From Porticoccus sp964608185 (GTDB lineage: Bacteria; Pseudomonadota; Gammaproteobacteria; Pseudomonadales; Porticoccaceae): a DNA stretch of 42,364 bases. The DNA lies in assembly GCA_964608185.1 (NCBI GenBank), contig CAZSMR010000006.1, forward strand, positions 1-42,364, given 5' to 3'. Shown piece after piece: positions 7,804 to 17,952 of this stretch. A program made the translations under genes and the position numbers. Within the stretch, counting starts at the first letter, position 1; each line of letters begins with the position of its first letter. A model generated the notes under the pieces. That model saw nothing but the letters and a program-made list of their open reading frames with translations, was not told the DNA's origin and made no database searches.

Positions 7804-8184
7804 ATGGCTCTTTCCAAAGATGATATTTTAGAAGCAATTGCCACAATGAGTGTAATGGAAGTCGTTGAGCTTGTAGCTGCAATGGAAGAAAAATTTGGAG
7901 TATCTGCACAGGCTGCTGTAGTTGCAGCTGCCCCTGCAGCTGGTGGTGATGCTGACGATGCACCAGAGGCTAAAGATGCCTTTGATGTAATGCTAACAGC
8001 AATTGGCGAGAAGAAAGTGAATGTCATTAAGGCCGTTCGTGCCATAACTGGTTTAGGCTTAAAAGAAGCTAAAGACCTTGTAGATGGTGCTCCTTCAGTC
8101 ATTAAGGAGGGTGCTCCTACAGCTGAGGCCGAAGAGGCTAAAAAGAAGCTTGAAGAAGCTGGCGCTACTAGCGAGCTCAAATAA
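7804..8184 (+). CDS. rplL: 50S ribosomal protein L7/L12
   Basis: The stalk protein that recruits translational GTPases (EF-Tu, EF-G, IF2). The 126-residue protein has the N-terminal dimerisation helices (about 1-33, with SVMEVVELVAAMEEKFGVSA), an Ala/Gly/Asp-rich hinge (about 36-57) and the C-terminal globular domain with KAVRAITGLGLKEAKDLVD. Two tandem ATGs are present; the second (7804) is seven bases from AGGAG and gives MALSKDDIL, matching family starts, so I prefer it to 7801. Usually made in excess over L10, although that cannot be seen here. Confidence 0.97.
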   Translation: MALSKDDILEAIATMSVMEVVELVAAMEEKFGVSAQAAVVAAAPAAGGDADDAPEAKDAFDVMLTAIGEKKVNVIKAVRAITGLGLKEAKDLVDGAPSVIKEGAPTAEAEEAKKKLEEAGATSELK

Positions 8185-8223
8185 GCTTGCACTACTTTAT
8201 GTCTGATAACTAGTTAAGACTTT

Positions 8224-8246
8224 GGTTGGGGAAAATATCCCCGGCC
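8224..8246 (+). promoter_or_regulatory. GC-rich hairpin between rplL and rpoB
   Basis: GGTTGGGG (8224-8231) pairs with CCCCGGCC (8239-8246) over eight base pairs (two G-T) around loop AAAATAT. ATTAA follows rather than a T run. In E. coli the rplL-rpoB gap holds an attenuator and an RNase III site that set ribosomal protein versus polymerase output; this hairpin is in the corresponding place. Confidence 0.5.
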
Positions 8247-8373
8247 ATTAAGCACTTCTGGCGTATAGACAGTTAGTATTAACGCGAACATCCTTTTTTG
8301 TACATGGTTCATAGTTTTAGGCGCTGCATAATTTGTGAAGCCCAAATTCTAAGAAACCGAGATGGGGAACATG

Positions 8374-11300
8374 ATGGCTTACTCGTATACTGAGAAAAAA
8401 CGTATTCGCAAGGATTTTGGAAAGCTTCCACAGGTCATGGATCTGCCTTACTTACTTGCAATTCAAATGGATTCCTATCGAAATTTTACACAAATAGGTG
8501 TTCCAACCGAGGATAGACTAGAGTCCGGTTTGCACGCAGCCTTCAAGTCCGTATTCCCAATTGTTAGTTATTCAGGGAACGCGGGACTTGAGTATGTGGA
8601 TTATAAATTAGGAAAACCAGTTTTCGACGAAGAAGAATGTAAGCTGAGAAGTGTAACCTACGGCTGTGCTTTAAGAGTTCGTGTACGTTTAATGATATAT
8701 GACAAAGATTCTTCATATAAGACAATTAAAGATATTAAAGAACAAGAGGTCTATATGGGAGAAATCCCGTTAATGACCAGTAACGGCACCTTTATCATCA
8801 ATGGAACAGAGAGAGTAGTGGTGTCACAATTACACCGTTCCCCAGGCGTTTTCTTTGATCATGACAAAGGAAAGACTCACTCATCAGGCAAGCTATTATA
8901 TTCTGCTCGGATTATTCCCTACCGTGGTTCATGGCTTGATTTTGAGTTTGATCCAAAAGATTTAGTTTTTGTGCGCATTGATCGCCGCCGAAAATTACCA
9001 GCAACTATGCTACTTCGCGCTCTCGGATTTACTGCTGAGGAAATGTTGGCTGAGTTTTTTGAGACTAATACTTTTAACTTGCTTGAAGATGGTACCTATA
9101 CGCTTGATCTAGAGCCGTCCAGACTGCGTGGTGACATCGCTACATTTGATATCTTGGATAAAAAGGGAAAAGTGATTGTTGCAGATGGACGTCGTATCAC
9201 AGCAAGACATGTTAAAGAATTAGAAAAACAAAAAATTACGAAATTGGCTATTCCAGCAGACTACCTACATAGAAGACCTCTTGCTAAAGATATCGTTAAT
9301 CCAGATACAGGTGAGATATTGTTTGAGTGTAATACAGAAATTAACGACGAAATTTTAGAACAACTACGTGAAGCAGGGCTTTCTTCTATTGAGTCAATTT
9401 ATACAAATGATCTTGATAGAGGATCCTTTATCTCGGATACATTAAGATCAGACAGCACCCATACCTCGATGGAGGCGCTAGTAGAAATTTACCGGATGAT
9501 GCGTCCAGGAGAGCCGCCTACAAAAGAATCAGCTGAAAATTTGTTTAATAATTTGTTTTTTAGTCAAGATAGATATGACTTATCAGCTGTCGGCCGTATG
9601 AAATTCAATCGTCGTCTTGGTCATCAAGAAGAAACTGGTGAAGGAATATTAAGTAAAGAAGATATTGTTGGAGTCCTAAAGGTATTAATTGGCATTCGCG
9701 ATGGAAAAGGAATTGTAGATGATATCGATCATCTTGGTAATCGAAGAATTCGATCTGTGGGTGAAATGGCTGAAAATCAATTTCGTATTGGCTTAGTAAG
9801 AGTTGAACGTGCAGTCAAAGAGCGTCTCTCTGTTGCTGAAGCAGATGGCTTGATGCCTCAGGATCTAGTGAATGCTAAACCTGTTGCTGCAGCTATGAAG
9901 GAATTCTTTGGGTCAAGCCAGCTCTCCCAGTTTATGGATCAAAATAACCCTTTATCAGAAGTGACCCATAAGCGTCGTATTTCAGCGCTCGGGCCAGGCG
10001 GACTTACCCGAGAGCGTGCTGGCTTTGAAGTGCGTGATGTTCATCCTACGCACTATGGAAGAGTATGTCCTATTGAGACTCCAGAGGGTCCAAATATTGG
10101 TCTCATCAACTCTTTAGCTGCATATGCAAGAACAAATGATTATGGATTTTTAGAAACGCCTTATCGAAGAGTTACAGATGGAAAAGTTACAGACGACATA
10201 GAATATATGTCAGCTATTAACGAAGCTGATTTCATTATTGCCCAAGCTTCAGCATCTGTAGATAAAAAAGGCTTTTTGTCCGAGGATCTTGTTAGTGTGC
10301 GTTATCAAGGAGAATTTAGCCTTAAGGCACCTAATGAAATTCATTATATGGATGTTTCGCCTCAACAAGTCGTATCTGTTGCCGCAGCACTAATTCCATT
10401 TTTGGAGCATGATGACGCGAACCGAGCGTTGATGGGTTCAAATATGCAGCGACAAGCAGTCCCTACATTAAGAGCAGAAAAGCCATTAGTAGGCACAGGG
10501 TTTGAGCGTTTTGTAGCTGGTGATTCAGGGGTTTGCGTTGTCGCAAAAAGAGGCGGTGCAATTGAAAGTGTCGATGCTAGTAGAATCGTCGTGCGCGTTA
10601 ATAGTTCAGAAGTTGAAACAGGTGATGCTGGTGTTGATATTTATAATTTAACAAAATATACAAGATCTAATCAGAATACATGTATCAATCAGAGACCGAT
10701 AGTTCAACTTGGAGATACTATATCTCAAGGAGATATCCTTGCGGATGGCCCTTCTATTGATATGGGTGAGTTAGCCTTAGGGCAAAATATGCGTATCGCC
10801 TTCATGCCTTGGAATGGATATAATTTTGAAGATTCGATAATGATATCTGAGCGAGTTGTTCAAGAGGATCGTTTTACAACGATTCATATCCAAGAGCTTA
10901 CAGCTACTGCTCGTGACACTAAGTTAGGTTCAGAGGACATAACTGCCGATATACCTAATGTTGGTGACGCTGCCCTTTCTAGGCTAGATGAGTCTGGTAT
11001 TGTATTTATTGGGGCTGAAGTGGCTGCTGGCGATATTCTTGTAGGCAAGGTGACACCAAAGGGTGAAACACAACTTACTCCAGAAGAAAAACTTCTCAGA
11101 GCAATATTTGGCGAAAAAGCTTCTGATGTCAAGGATACGTCTCTGAGAGTTCCTTCTGGAACTAAAGGTACGGTTATTGACGTCCAAGTGTTTACTCGTG
11201 AGGGATTAGAAAAAGATCAGCGATCAATGGAAATTGAAGAAACAGCGCTCACTCAATTCAGGTTAGATCTGGATGATGAGTATCGCATCATGGAGAATGC

Positions 11301-12456
11301 AACGTTCGAAAGATTAATTGTTTCATTGTCGGGAAGCGAAGCACTCAAAGCTCCTGGACTTAAAAAAGGTGAGAAAATTTCATCTGAAAATACCTCTAAT
11401 TACACCAGCACAGAATGGTTTAGTGTCCGTATGTCTGATGAAGTTCTGAATGAGCAAGTTGAGCGCGCCGAAGAGCTACTTAACGAACGTCGAGTTATCC
11501 TTGATGAACGATTTGATGACAAGAAAAATAAGCTTCAAAGCGGCGATGATTTAGCTCCTGGAGTTTTAAAAACCGTTAAAGTTTATCTTGCCGTTAAACG
11601 TCGAGTTCAGCCAGGGGATAAGATGGCTGGTCGTCATGGTAACAAAGGGGTAATTTCAGTAATTATGCCAGTTGAGGATATGCCTCATGATGAACATGGT
11701 GTACCAGTGGATGTTGTATTAAATCCTTTAGGTGTTCCCTCGCGTATGAACGTGGGTCAGGTTTTGGAAACACATATGGGGCTTGCAGCAAAAACACTTG
11801 GTGAAAAAATTGATAGAATGATCAAAGAACAAGTGAAAGTTGCTGAAGTTCGTAAATTCTTACAAGAGGTCTATGACGTAGGTGTAGGAACTCAAAAAGT
11901 CGAACTTGATAAACTAACAAGTGAAGAGTTTGATGGCCTTACAAAAAATCTTCGAGCTGGAGTACCAATCGCCACGCCCGTATTTGACGGTGCAAATGAA
12001 CATGAAATAAAACAGTTATTAGCACTCGCAGATCTTCCTGAAAGTGGCCAGATGGAATTATATGACGGCAGAACAGGTGATATGTTTGAACGTCCAGTTA
12101 CAGTTGGATATATGTATATGTTAAAACTTAACCACTTAGTTGATGACAAAATGCATGCTCGATCTACGGGATCTTATAGTCTCGTAACTCAGCAACCTTT
12201 GGGTGGTAAAGCTCAGTTTGGAGGCCAGCGATTCGGTGAAATGGAAGTGTGGGCTTTAGAAGCATATGGAGCAGCTTACACTTTACAGGAGATGCTCACA
12301 GTTAAATCTGATGATGTGAATGGTCGTACTAAGATGTATAAAAATATTGTAGATGGAGATCATCGCATGGAGCCCGGAATGCCCGAGTCTTTCAATGTGT
12401 TGGTAAAAGAAGTGCGCTCATTAGGTATAAATATTGAGCTAGAGCAAGAAAAATAA
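8374..12456 (+). CDS. rpoB: DNA-directed RNA polymerase subunit beta
   Basis: Forms one pincer of core RNA polymerase and most of the rifampicin pocket. The 1360-residue protein aligns along its length with E. coli RpoB (1342). I use the ATG at 8374 (MAYSYTEKKRIRKDFG), five bases after GGGGA, rather than 8362 or 8371. The rifampicin region reads SSQLSQFMDQNNPLSEVTHK then RRISALGPGG, with the sensitive-type Asp, His and Ser residues. Also present are RPGDKMAGRHGNKG-like residues (here QPGDKMAGRHGNKG) and the C-terminal MYKNIVDG segment that meets beta-prime. rpoC follows after 87 bases, the normal pairing. Confidence 0.98.
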   Translation: MAYSYTEKKRIRKDFGKLPQVMDLPYLLAIQMDSYRNFTQIGVPTEDRLESGLHAAFKSVFPIVSYSGNAGLEYVDYKLGKPVFDEEECKLRSVTYGCALRVRVRLMIYDKDSSYKTIKDIKEQEVYMGEIPLMTSNGTFIINGTERVVVSQLHRSPGVFFDHDKGKTHSSGKLLYSARIIPYRGSWLDFEFDPKDLVFVRIDRRRKLPATMLLRALGFTAEEMLAEFFETNTFNLLEDGTYTLDLEPSRLRGDIATFDILDKKGKVIVADGRRITARHVKELEKQKITKLAIPADYLHRRPLAKDIVNPDTGEILFECNTEINDEILEQLREAGLSSIESIYTNDLDRGSFISDTLRSDSTHTSMEALVEIYRMMRPGEPPTKESAENLFNNLFFSQDRYDLSAVGRMKFNRRLGHQEETGEGILSKEDIVGVLKVLIGIRDGKGIVDDIDHLGNRRIRSVGEMAENQFRIGLVRVERAVKERLSVAEADGLMPQDLVNAKPVAAAMKEFFGSSQLSQFMDQNNPLSEVTHKRRISALGPGGLTRERAGFEVRDVHPTHYGRVCPIETPEGPNIGLINSLAAYARTNDYGFLETPYRRVTDGKVTDDIEYMSAINEADFIIAQASASVDKKGFLSEDLVSVRYQGEFSLKAPNEIHYMDVSPQQVVSVAAALIPFLEHDDANRALMGSNMQRQAVPTLRAEKPLVGTGFERFVAGDSGVCVVAKRGGAIESVDASRIVVRVNSSEVETGDAGVDIYNLTKYTRSNQNTCINQRPIVQLGDTISQGDILADGPSIDMGELALGQNMRIAFMPWNGYNFEDSIMISERVVQEDRFTTIHIQELTATARDTKLGSEDITADIPNVGDAALSRLDESGIVFIGAEVAAGDILVGKVTPKGETQLTPEEKLLRAIFGEKASDVKDTSLRVPSGTKGTVIDVQVFTREGLEKDQRSMEIEETALTQFRLDLDDEYRIMENATFERLIVSLSGSEALKAPGLKKGEKISSENTSNYTSTEWFSVRMSDEVLNEQVERAEELLNERRVILDERFDDKKNKLQSGDDLAPGVLKTVKVYLAVKRRVQPGDKMAGRHGNKGVISVIMPVEDMPHDEHGVPVDVVLNPLGVPSRMNVGQVLETHMGLAAKTLGEKIDRMIKEQVKVAEVRKFLQEVYDVGVGTQKVELDKLTSEEFDGLTKNLRAGVPIATPVFDGANEHEIKQLLALADLPESGQMELYDGRTGDMFERPVTVGYMYMLKLNHLVDDKMHARSTGSYSLVTQQPLGGKAQFGGQRFGEMEVWALEAYGAAYTLQEMLTVKSDDVNGRTKMYKNIVDGDHRMEPGMPESFNVLVKEVRSLGINIELEQEK

Positions 12457-12543
12457 TTGTATTTAAAAAATACAGTAAAATATAAGTTGGGGGCGGTCCA
12501 TTTGCCCGCTATTCAAATATAGCACCCATTCTGGAGAAAGGCG

Positions 12544-15500
12544 TTGAAAGACTTACTAAATCTGCTCAAATCACAAGATCAAATAGGCGAATTCGATGCA
12601 ATTCGTATTGGCTTAGCGTCACCGGATATGATTCGATCATGGTCTTATGGTGAGGTAAAAAAACCGGAAACGATTAATTATCGAACCTTCAAGCCTGAAC
12701 GTGAGGGTTTATTTTGTGCCAAAATATTTGGTCCAGTTAAGGACTATGAATGTCTTTGTGGTAAATATAAGCGAATGAAGCATCGCGGTATAGTCTGCGA
12801 AAAATGTGGGGTAGAGGTTACTTTAGCCAAAGTCCGTCGAGATAGGATGGCTCATATTGAGCTCGCTTGCCCTGTTGCGCATATATGGTTTCTCAAGTCC
12901 TTGCCGTCACGTATTGGATTAATGTTAAATATGACGCTTCGAGAAATAGAGAGAGTGTTATATTTTGAATCGTTTATTGTTACTGATCCTGGTATGACAA
13001 CACTTGAGCTAGGTCAATTATTAACTGATGACGAATACTTTCAAGCTATGGAAGAATTCGGTGATGACTTTCAGGCCACAATGGGAGCTGAAGGTATCCA
13101 AAGTCTAATGAAAGATCTTGATATGAATCAAGAAATAGCAATTATACGTGAAGAAATACCAGCTACTCGTTCAGAGACAAAAATTAAGAAACTATCTAAA
13201 CGCTTAAAGTTGTTGGAAGCCTTCCTTGGCTCTGGAAATAAACCTGAGTGGATGATTCTAGAGGCACTACCAGTGCTACCGCCAGATTTAAGACCTCTAG
13301 TGCCTCTTGATGGTGGTCGTTTTGCTACATCCGATCTTAACGATTTATATCGTCGAGTAATTAACCGCAATAATCGGTTGAAGCGCTTATTGGAATTAAA
13401 TGCACCGGATATAATTGTAAGAAACGAAAAGCGCATGTTGCAAGAATCAGTAGATGCTCTTCTCGATAACGGACGCCGTGGTCGAGCTATAACAGGATCA
13501 AACAAGCGTCCTCTGAAGTCGCTTGCGGACATGATTAAAGGAAAGCAGGGTCGCTTTCGTCAGAATCTGCTAGGTAAGCGTGTAGATTATTCTGGACGTT
13601 CTGTAATTGTCGTAGGACCAACGCTTCGGCTGCACCAGTGTGGTTTGCCGAAACGAATGGCTTTAGAGTTATTTAAGCCATTCATTTTCTCAAAACTCGA
13701 ACTTCGAGGCTTGGCTACTACAATAAAAGCCGCCAAAAAAATGGTTGAGCGTGAAGAGCTTGTAGTTTGGGACATTCTTGATGAAGTGATTCGTGAACAC
13801 CCAGTGTTATTAAACCGAGCTCCTACACTCCATAGGCTTGGTATTCAGGCGTTTGAACCAGTTCTCATTGAGGGCAAAGCTATACAGTTACACCCATTAG
13901 TGTGTGCTGCATACAATGCTGATTTTGATGGAGACCAAATGGCAGTTCACGTTCCGCTTACTCTAGAGGCTCAGCTTGAGTCGCGCGCGCTGATGATGTC
14001 AACTAATAATATTTTATCTCCTGCAAGCGGAGAACCAATTATTGTTCCTTCTCAAGATGTAGTTTTAGGCTTGTATTGGATGACTCGTGAGAGAGTTAAT
14101 GCTCTTGGAGAAGGTCGTATTTTTGCGGATCTTAAAGAAGTCTCTCTGGCTTATTATGGAAAACAAGTACATCTTCAAGCTCGAATAAAGGTGCGTATTA
14201 ACGAGGTAATCTTTAATGATACAGGAGATGCTGAATCAAAAAGATATATTGTAGATACAACCGTAGGTCGTGCACTCTTGTGGGATGTTGTTCCAGATGG
14301 TTTGAGTTACGGAATGGTCAACCAACCAATGACTAAAAAAGCGATTTCAAAAATTATAAACCGTTGCTATCGTGACGTTGGATTAAAAGCAACCGTAATT
14401 TTTGCTGACCAGCTTATGTATACAGGGTTTGATTTTTCTACAAAATCTGGGGCATCTATTGGGGTCAATGATTTTACAATCCCTACTTCTAAGGAAAAAA
14501 TAATTGCGCAGTCTGAAGAGGAAGTTAAGGAAATTGAAAGTCAATTTTCTTCTGGTCTTGTTACACAGGGTGAAAAATACAACAAAGTAGTCGATATCTG
14601 GTCTAGAGCTAACGATTTAGTTGCAAAGGCTATGATGGAGGTTATTAGTACGGAAGAAGTTACTAACAAAGATGGTGAAACTGAGACCCAAGATTCTTTC
14701 AACTCGGTATTTATTATGGCCGATTCTGGTGCTAGGGGCTCACCCGCACAGATTAGGCAGCTTGCAGGAATGAGGGGCCTAATGGCGCGTCCAGACGGCT
14801 CTATTATTGAAACACCAATTACCGCCAACTTCCGAGAAGGTTTAAATGTGTTGCAATACTTTATATCAACACATGGCGCACGTAAGGGTTTAGCAGATAC
14901 CGCACTCAAGACGGCTAACTCAGGTTATTTAACGCGTCGCTTGGTGGATGTCTCTCAAGATTTAGTAGTCGTTGAAGAAGATTGTGGCACTGCAGAAGGC
15001 TTGCTCATGACCCCAGTCATAGAGGGGGGAGATATCATCGAATCTTTGGGCGACCGAATTCTTGGACGTGTTGTGGCAGTTGATGTCACCAAGCCCGGTG
15101 CGAGAAAAGTTGTACTGAAAGCAGGCCATATGATCGATGAAAAATGTGTAGAGCAAATCGAATTACTTGGTATAGATGAGCTAAAAGTCCGCTCTCCGAT
15201 AACATGCGAAACCCGTCATGGCATTTGTACGCAATGCTATGGGCGAGATCTAGCAAGAGGGCATAGAATCAATCTTGGTGAAGCTGTCGGTGTCGTTGCT
15301 GCGCAGTCCATTGGTGAGCCAGGAACTCAGCTTACTATGAGAACATTTCATATTGGTGGAGCAGCTTCACGTGCAACTGCTGCAGATAGTATCCAAGTAA
15401 AAATGGGCGGAAAAATTCGCTTTATCAATATCAAGGTAGTAGAGCGGGAGAATGGAGAGCTCGTTGCTATTTCTCGATCTGGTGGACTTGCACTTACTGA

Positions 15501-16764
15501 TGAAAATGGACGTGAGCGTGAGCGCTACAAACTACCTTATGGTGCTGTGATTAGTGTTAAGGAGGGATCTATTGTAGCCGCTGGTGATATCGTATCAACT
15601 TGGGATCCTCACACCCACCCAATCATAACAGAAGTTGCTGGTCAGGTTGCCTTTTCTGGTATGGAAGAGGGGCTAAGTATTCGTACTCAAACAGATGAGA
15701 TGACAGGACTTTCTAGTATTGCAGTGATTGATCCAAACGAGCGTCCTTCAGCAGGTAAAGATATTAAGCCGATGGTTACACTACTAGATGACGAAGGGAA
15801 GGAGCTAACTTTTGCTAACTCAACTGTCCCTGCCCATTATATGTTGCCATCTAATGCTATCCTTAGTATTCGTGATAATCATCATGTCGGAGCCGGAGAT
15901 ATTGTTGCGCGTATTCCACAGGAGGGATCAAAAACTCGGGATATAACAGGCGGATTACCCCGTGTAGCCGATCTGTTCGAAGCAAGAAAACCAAAAGATC
16001 CAGCTATTTTAGCCGAGATTACTGGAACTGTTACATTTGGTAAAGAGACAAAAGGCAAGCGTCGCCTCGTTATTACGCCGCCTAATGGAAAGTTGCTTCC
16101 TGATGGAAGCGATCATTATGAGTCATTAATACCTAAGTGGCATCAGTTGGGTGTATTTGAAGGGGAAAACGTCACTAAAGGTGAAGTTATTGCTGATGGC
16201 CCTGAGAATTCTCATGATATTTTACGTTTGCAGGGTGTAAACTCTCTGGCAGAATATATTGTGAATGAAATACAAGAGGTCTATCGATTACAGGGAGTTA
16301 AGATAAACGACAAACATATTGAAGTAATTTGTCGTCAAATGTTACGAAAAGTTGAGATTACTGATATGGGTGATTCTTCTTTTGTAAAAGGGGAGCAAGT
16401 TGAATTTACTCGGATACTGGAAGAAAATGAAAAATTAGCACTTGATAAAAAAACACCTGCTAAGTTCGAGCGCCTTCTTCTTGGTATAACTAAAGCTTCA
16501 CTTGCAACGGAAAGCTTTATTTCTGCAGCTTCATTTCAAGAGACAACACGCGTACTCACTGAGGCCTCTGTCACAGGAAAAGCAGACCATTTGCGCGGCC
16601 TAAAAGAAAATGTAGTAGTTGGGCGCTTGATACCTGCCGGAACTGGTTTGACGTACCATCGTAAGCGACGTGAGGCAAAAGAAAAGGAAGCAGAAACGGC
16701 TATTACTGCAGTTGATATTGAAGCAGCATTAAGTGAAGCATTAAGCACAAATGAAAGTGCGTGA
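12544..16764 (+). CDS. rpoC: DNA-directed RNA polymerase subunit beta-prime
   Basis: Carries the polymerase active site. The 1406-residue protein (E. coli 1407) has the zinc-binding cysteines C70, C72, C85 and C88, the catalytic NADFDGDQ motif with Asp 460, 462 and 464, the bridge-helix and trigger-loop region around QSIGEPGTQLTMRTFHIGG, and the second zinc site CETRHGICTQCYG. It starts with TTG at 12544, seven bases after GGAGAAAG, giving MKDLLNLLK as in E. coli MKDLLKFLK. Downstream, about 150 bases hold the rpsL promoter. Confidence 0.98.
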   Translation: MKDLLNLLKSQDQIGEFDAIRIGLASPDMIRSWSYGEVKKPETINYRTFKPEREGLFCAKIFGPVKDYECLCGKYKRMKHRGIVCEKCGVEVTLAKVRRDRMAHIELACPVAHIWFLKSLPSRIGLMLNMTLREIERVLYFESFIVTDPGMTTLELGQLLTDDEYFQAMEEFGDDFQATMGAEGIQSLMKDLDMNQEIAIIREEIPATRSETKIKKLSKRLKLLEAFLGSGNKPEWMILEALPVLPPDLRPLVPLDGGRFATSDLNDLYRRVINRNNRLKRLLELNAPDIIVRNEKRMLQESVDALLDNGRRGRAITGSNKRPLKSLADMIKGKQGRFRQNLLGKRVDYSGRSVIVVGPTLRLHQCGLPKRMALELFKPFIFSKLELRGLATTIKAAKKMVEREELVVWDILDEVIREHPVLLNRAPTLHRLGIQAFEPVLIEGKAIQLHPLVCAAYNADFDGDQMAVHVPLTLEAQLESRALMMSTNNILSPASGEPIIVPSQDVVLGLYWMTRERVNALGEGRIFADLKEVSLAYYGKQVHLQARIKVRINEVIFNDTGDAESKRYIVDTTVGRALLWDVVPDGLSYGMVNQPMTKKAISKIINRCYRDVGLKATVIFADQLMYTGFDFSTKSGASIGVNDFTIPTSKEKIIAQSEEEVKEIESQFSSGLVTQGEKYNKVVDIWSRANDLVAKAMMEVISTEEVTNKDGETETQDSFNSVFIMADSGARGSPAQIRQLAGMRGLMARPDGSIIETPITANFREGLNVLQYFISTHGARKGLADTALKTANSGYLTRRLVDVSQDLVVVEEDCGTAEGLLMTPVIEGGDIIESLGDRILGRVVAVDVTKPGARKVVLKAGHMIDEKCVEQIELLGIDELKVRSPITCETRHGICTQCYGRDLARGHRINLGEAVGVVAAQSIGEPGTQLTMRTFHIGGAASRATAADSIQVKMGGKIRFINIKVVERENGELVAISRSGGLALTDENGRERERYKLPYGAVISVKEGSIVAAGDIVSTWDPHTHPIITEVAGQVAFSGMEEGLSIRTQTDEMTGLSSIAVIDPNERPSAGKDIKPMVTLLDDEGKELTFANSTVPAHYMLPSNAILSIRDNHHVGAGDIVARIPQEGSKTRDITGGLPRVADLFEARKPKDPAILAEITGTVTFGKETKGKRRLVITPPNGKLLPDGSDHYESLIPKWHQLGVFEGENVTKGEVIADGPENSHDILRLQGVNSLAEYIVNEIQEVYRLQGVKINDKHIEVICRQMLRKVEITDMGDSSFVKGEQVEFTRILEENEKLALDKKTPAKFERLLLGITKASLATESFISAASFQETTRVLTEASVTGKADHLRGLKENVVVGRLIPAGTGLTYHRKRREAKEKEAETAITAVDIEAALSEALSTNESA

Positions 16765-16803
16765 TAGAAAGAGGTGAAGACTACTTATTTGTCTCAGCTA
16801 CTC

Positions 16804-16832
16804 TTGACTACAGGCGTCGGTATCTTTAAAAT
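16804..16832 (+). promoter_or_regulatory. Sigma70-type promoter of the str operon
   Basis: TTGACT (16804-16809) and TAAAAT (16827-16832) are exactly 17 bases apart and followed by GCCGCCTCC. The predicted start near 16839 leaves a leader of about 79 bases before rpsL. The -10 and the CGCCTCC that follows are shared with the rpsJ promoter at 22492-22520. Confidence 0.65.
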
Positions 16833-16917
16833 GCCGCCTCCTAAAACAATGGTCTGTTAAGCAGACTGAATTAAAAATATGGTTTTCAAAAGAAGACCTT
16901 GATCTGGAGTTAATTGA

Positions 16918-17292
16918 ATGGCAACGATCAACCAATTGGTTCGTAAGCCGAGGAAAACCAAAGTAATAAAATCTGGCGTTCCTGCATTAGGAGCCTGCCC
17001 GCAAAGGAGAGGTGTTTGTACAAGGGTGTATACAACTACCCCAAAAAAGCCAAACTCTGCTTTGCGTAAGGTATGCCGTGTGAGACTAACAAACGGTTTT
17101 GAAGTCAGTTCATATATCGGTGGTGAAGGCCATAATCTCCAAGAACACAGTGTCGTTTTGATTCGCGGTGGTCGTGTTAAAGACTTACCTGGTGTTAGGT
17201 ACCATACCATTAGGGGAGCCCTAGATACTTCAGGTGTAGCTAATCGAACGCAAAGTCGATCAAAATATGGCACTAAGCGCCCTAAAAAATAA
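16918..17292 (+). CDS. rpsL: 30S ribosomal protein S12
   Basis: S12 sits at the decoding centre and affects accuracy. The 124-residue protein is the same length as in E. coli, with TTTPKKPNSALRKV around the position-43 lysine and GGRVKDLPGVRYH around the position-88 lysine, both streptomycin-sensitive type. GGAG lies nine bases before the ATG. First gene of the str operon, behind the promoter at 16804-16832. Confidence 0.98.
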   Translation: MATINQLVRKPRKTKVIKSGVPALGACPQRRGVCTRVYTTTPKKPNSALRKVCRVRLTNGFEVSSYIGGEGHNLQEHSVVLIRGGRVKDLPGVRYHTIRGALDTSGVANRTQSRSKYGTKRPKK

Positions 17293-17364
17293 TAACAGTA
17301 AGTAAGGCTGGGTATGTTTTATTTAACTAATCCCAGAAAACCCTGAAAAAAAAGAGTAAGTTAT

Positions 17365-17835
17365 ATGCCTAGAAGAAGAGTCGCTGCTAAACGTGAGATA
17401 TTGCCGGATCCAAAGTTTGGAAATATTGTTTTAGCTAAGTTTATGAATCATGTAATGATTAGTGGAAAAAAGGCTGTTGCGGAGAGCATAGTTTATGGTG
17501 CTCTCGATATAGTTGAAGAACGCCTAAAGCAAGATCCTTTAGTTGCTTTTGAGGCGGCATTAGAAAAAATTGCTCCATCTGTCGAGGTCAAGGCACGCCG
17601 TGTTGGTGGTGCAACTTATCAGGTACCTGTAGAAGTTAGACCTTCTCGAAGGAACGCCCTAGCAATGCGCTGGATGGTAGATTTCTCTAGAAAAAGAGGA
17701 GAAAAATCAATGGTACAACGTTTAGCCGGAGAAATTATTGACGCTCAGCAAGGTAAAGGCGGAGCAGTTAAGAAGCGTGAAGATGTCCATCGAATGGCTG
17801 ATGCTAACAAAGCATTTTCTCATTTTCGCTTCTGA
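17365..17835 (+). CDS. rpsG: 30S ribosomal protein S7
   Basis: S7 nucleates assembly of the 30S head and contacts E-site tRNA. The 156-residue protein starts MPRRRVAAKREILPDPKFG and ends with the conserved REDVHRMADANKAFSHFRF. In E. coli, S7 represses its operon by binding the rpsL-rpsG gap. Here that 72-base gap holds a possible stem CTGGG (17308-17312)/CCCAG (17332-17336), a weak candidate for the same role. Confidence 0.98.
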   Translation: MPRRRVAAKREILPDPKFGNIVLAKFMNHVMISGKKAVAESIVYGALDIVEERLKQDPLVAFEAALEKIAPSVEVKARRVGGATYQVPVEVRPSRRNALAMRWMVDFSRKRGEKSMVQRLAGEIIDAQQGKGGAVKKREDVHRMADANKAFSHFRF

Positions 17836-17864
17836 TAATCACATTGAAGGTTTGTGCTAATATC

Positions 17865-17900
17865 AAAAGGTGGCTGTTTACAGCTGCCTTTTGTGTTTTC
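17865..17900 (+). terminator. Terminator-like hairpin between rpsG and fusA
   Basis: AAAAGGTGGCTG (17865-17876) pairs with CAGCTGCCTTTT (17881-17892) over twelve base pairs with two G-T wobbles, closes a TTTA loop, and is followed by GTGTTTTC. It is 29 bases after the rpsG stop and 52 before the fusA start, so it may attenuate rpsLG transcripts before fusA. Confidence 0.7.
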
Positions 17901-17952
17901 TGATGTTAATAAAGCTTAATTAGATGTTTTAATTATCTTGAGTGAGGTTGCG

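Noticed and set aside
7782..8192. 136-codon minus-strand open frame opposite rplL
   Set aside because: Ala/Ser-rich shadow of rplL codons; no ribosome site or recognisable domain.
13128..13532. 134-codon minus-strand open frame inside rpoC
   Set aside because: Antisense to an invariant part of beta-prime; no independent evidence.
16857..17273. 138-codon minus-strand open frame opposite rpsL
   Set aside because: Shadow of rpsL; composition not protein-like and no start signal.
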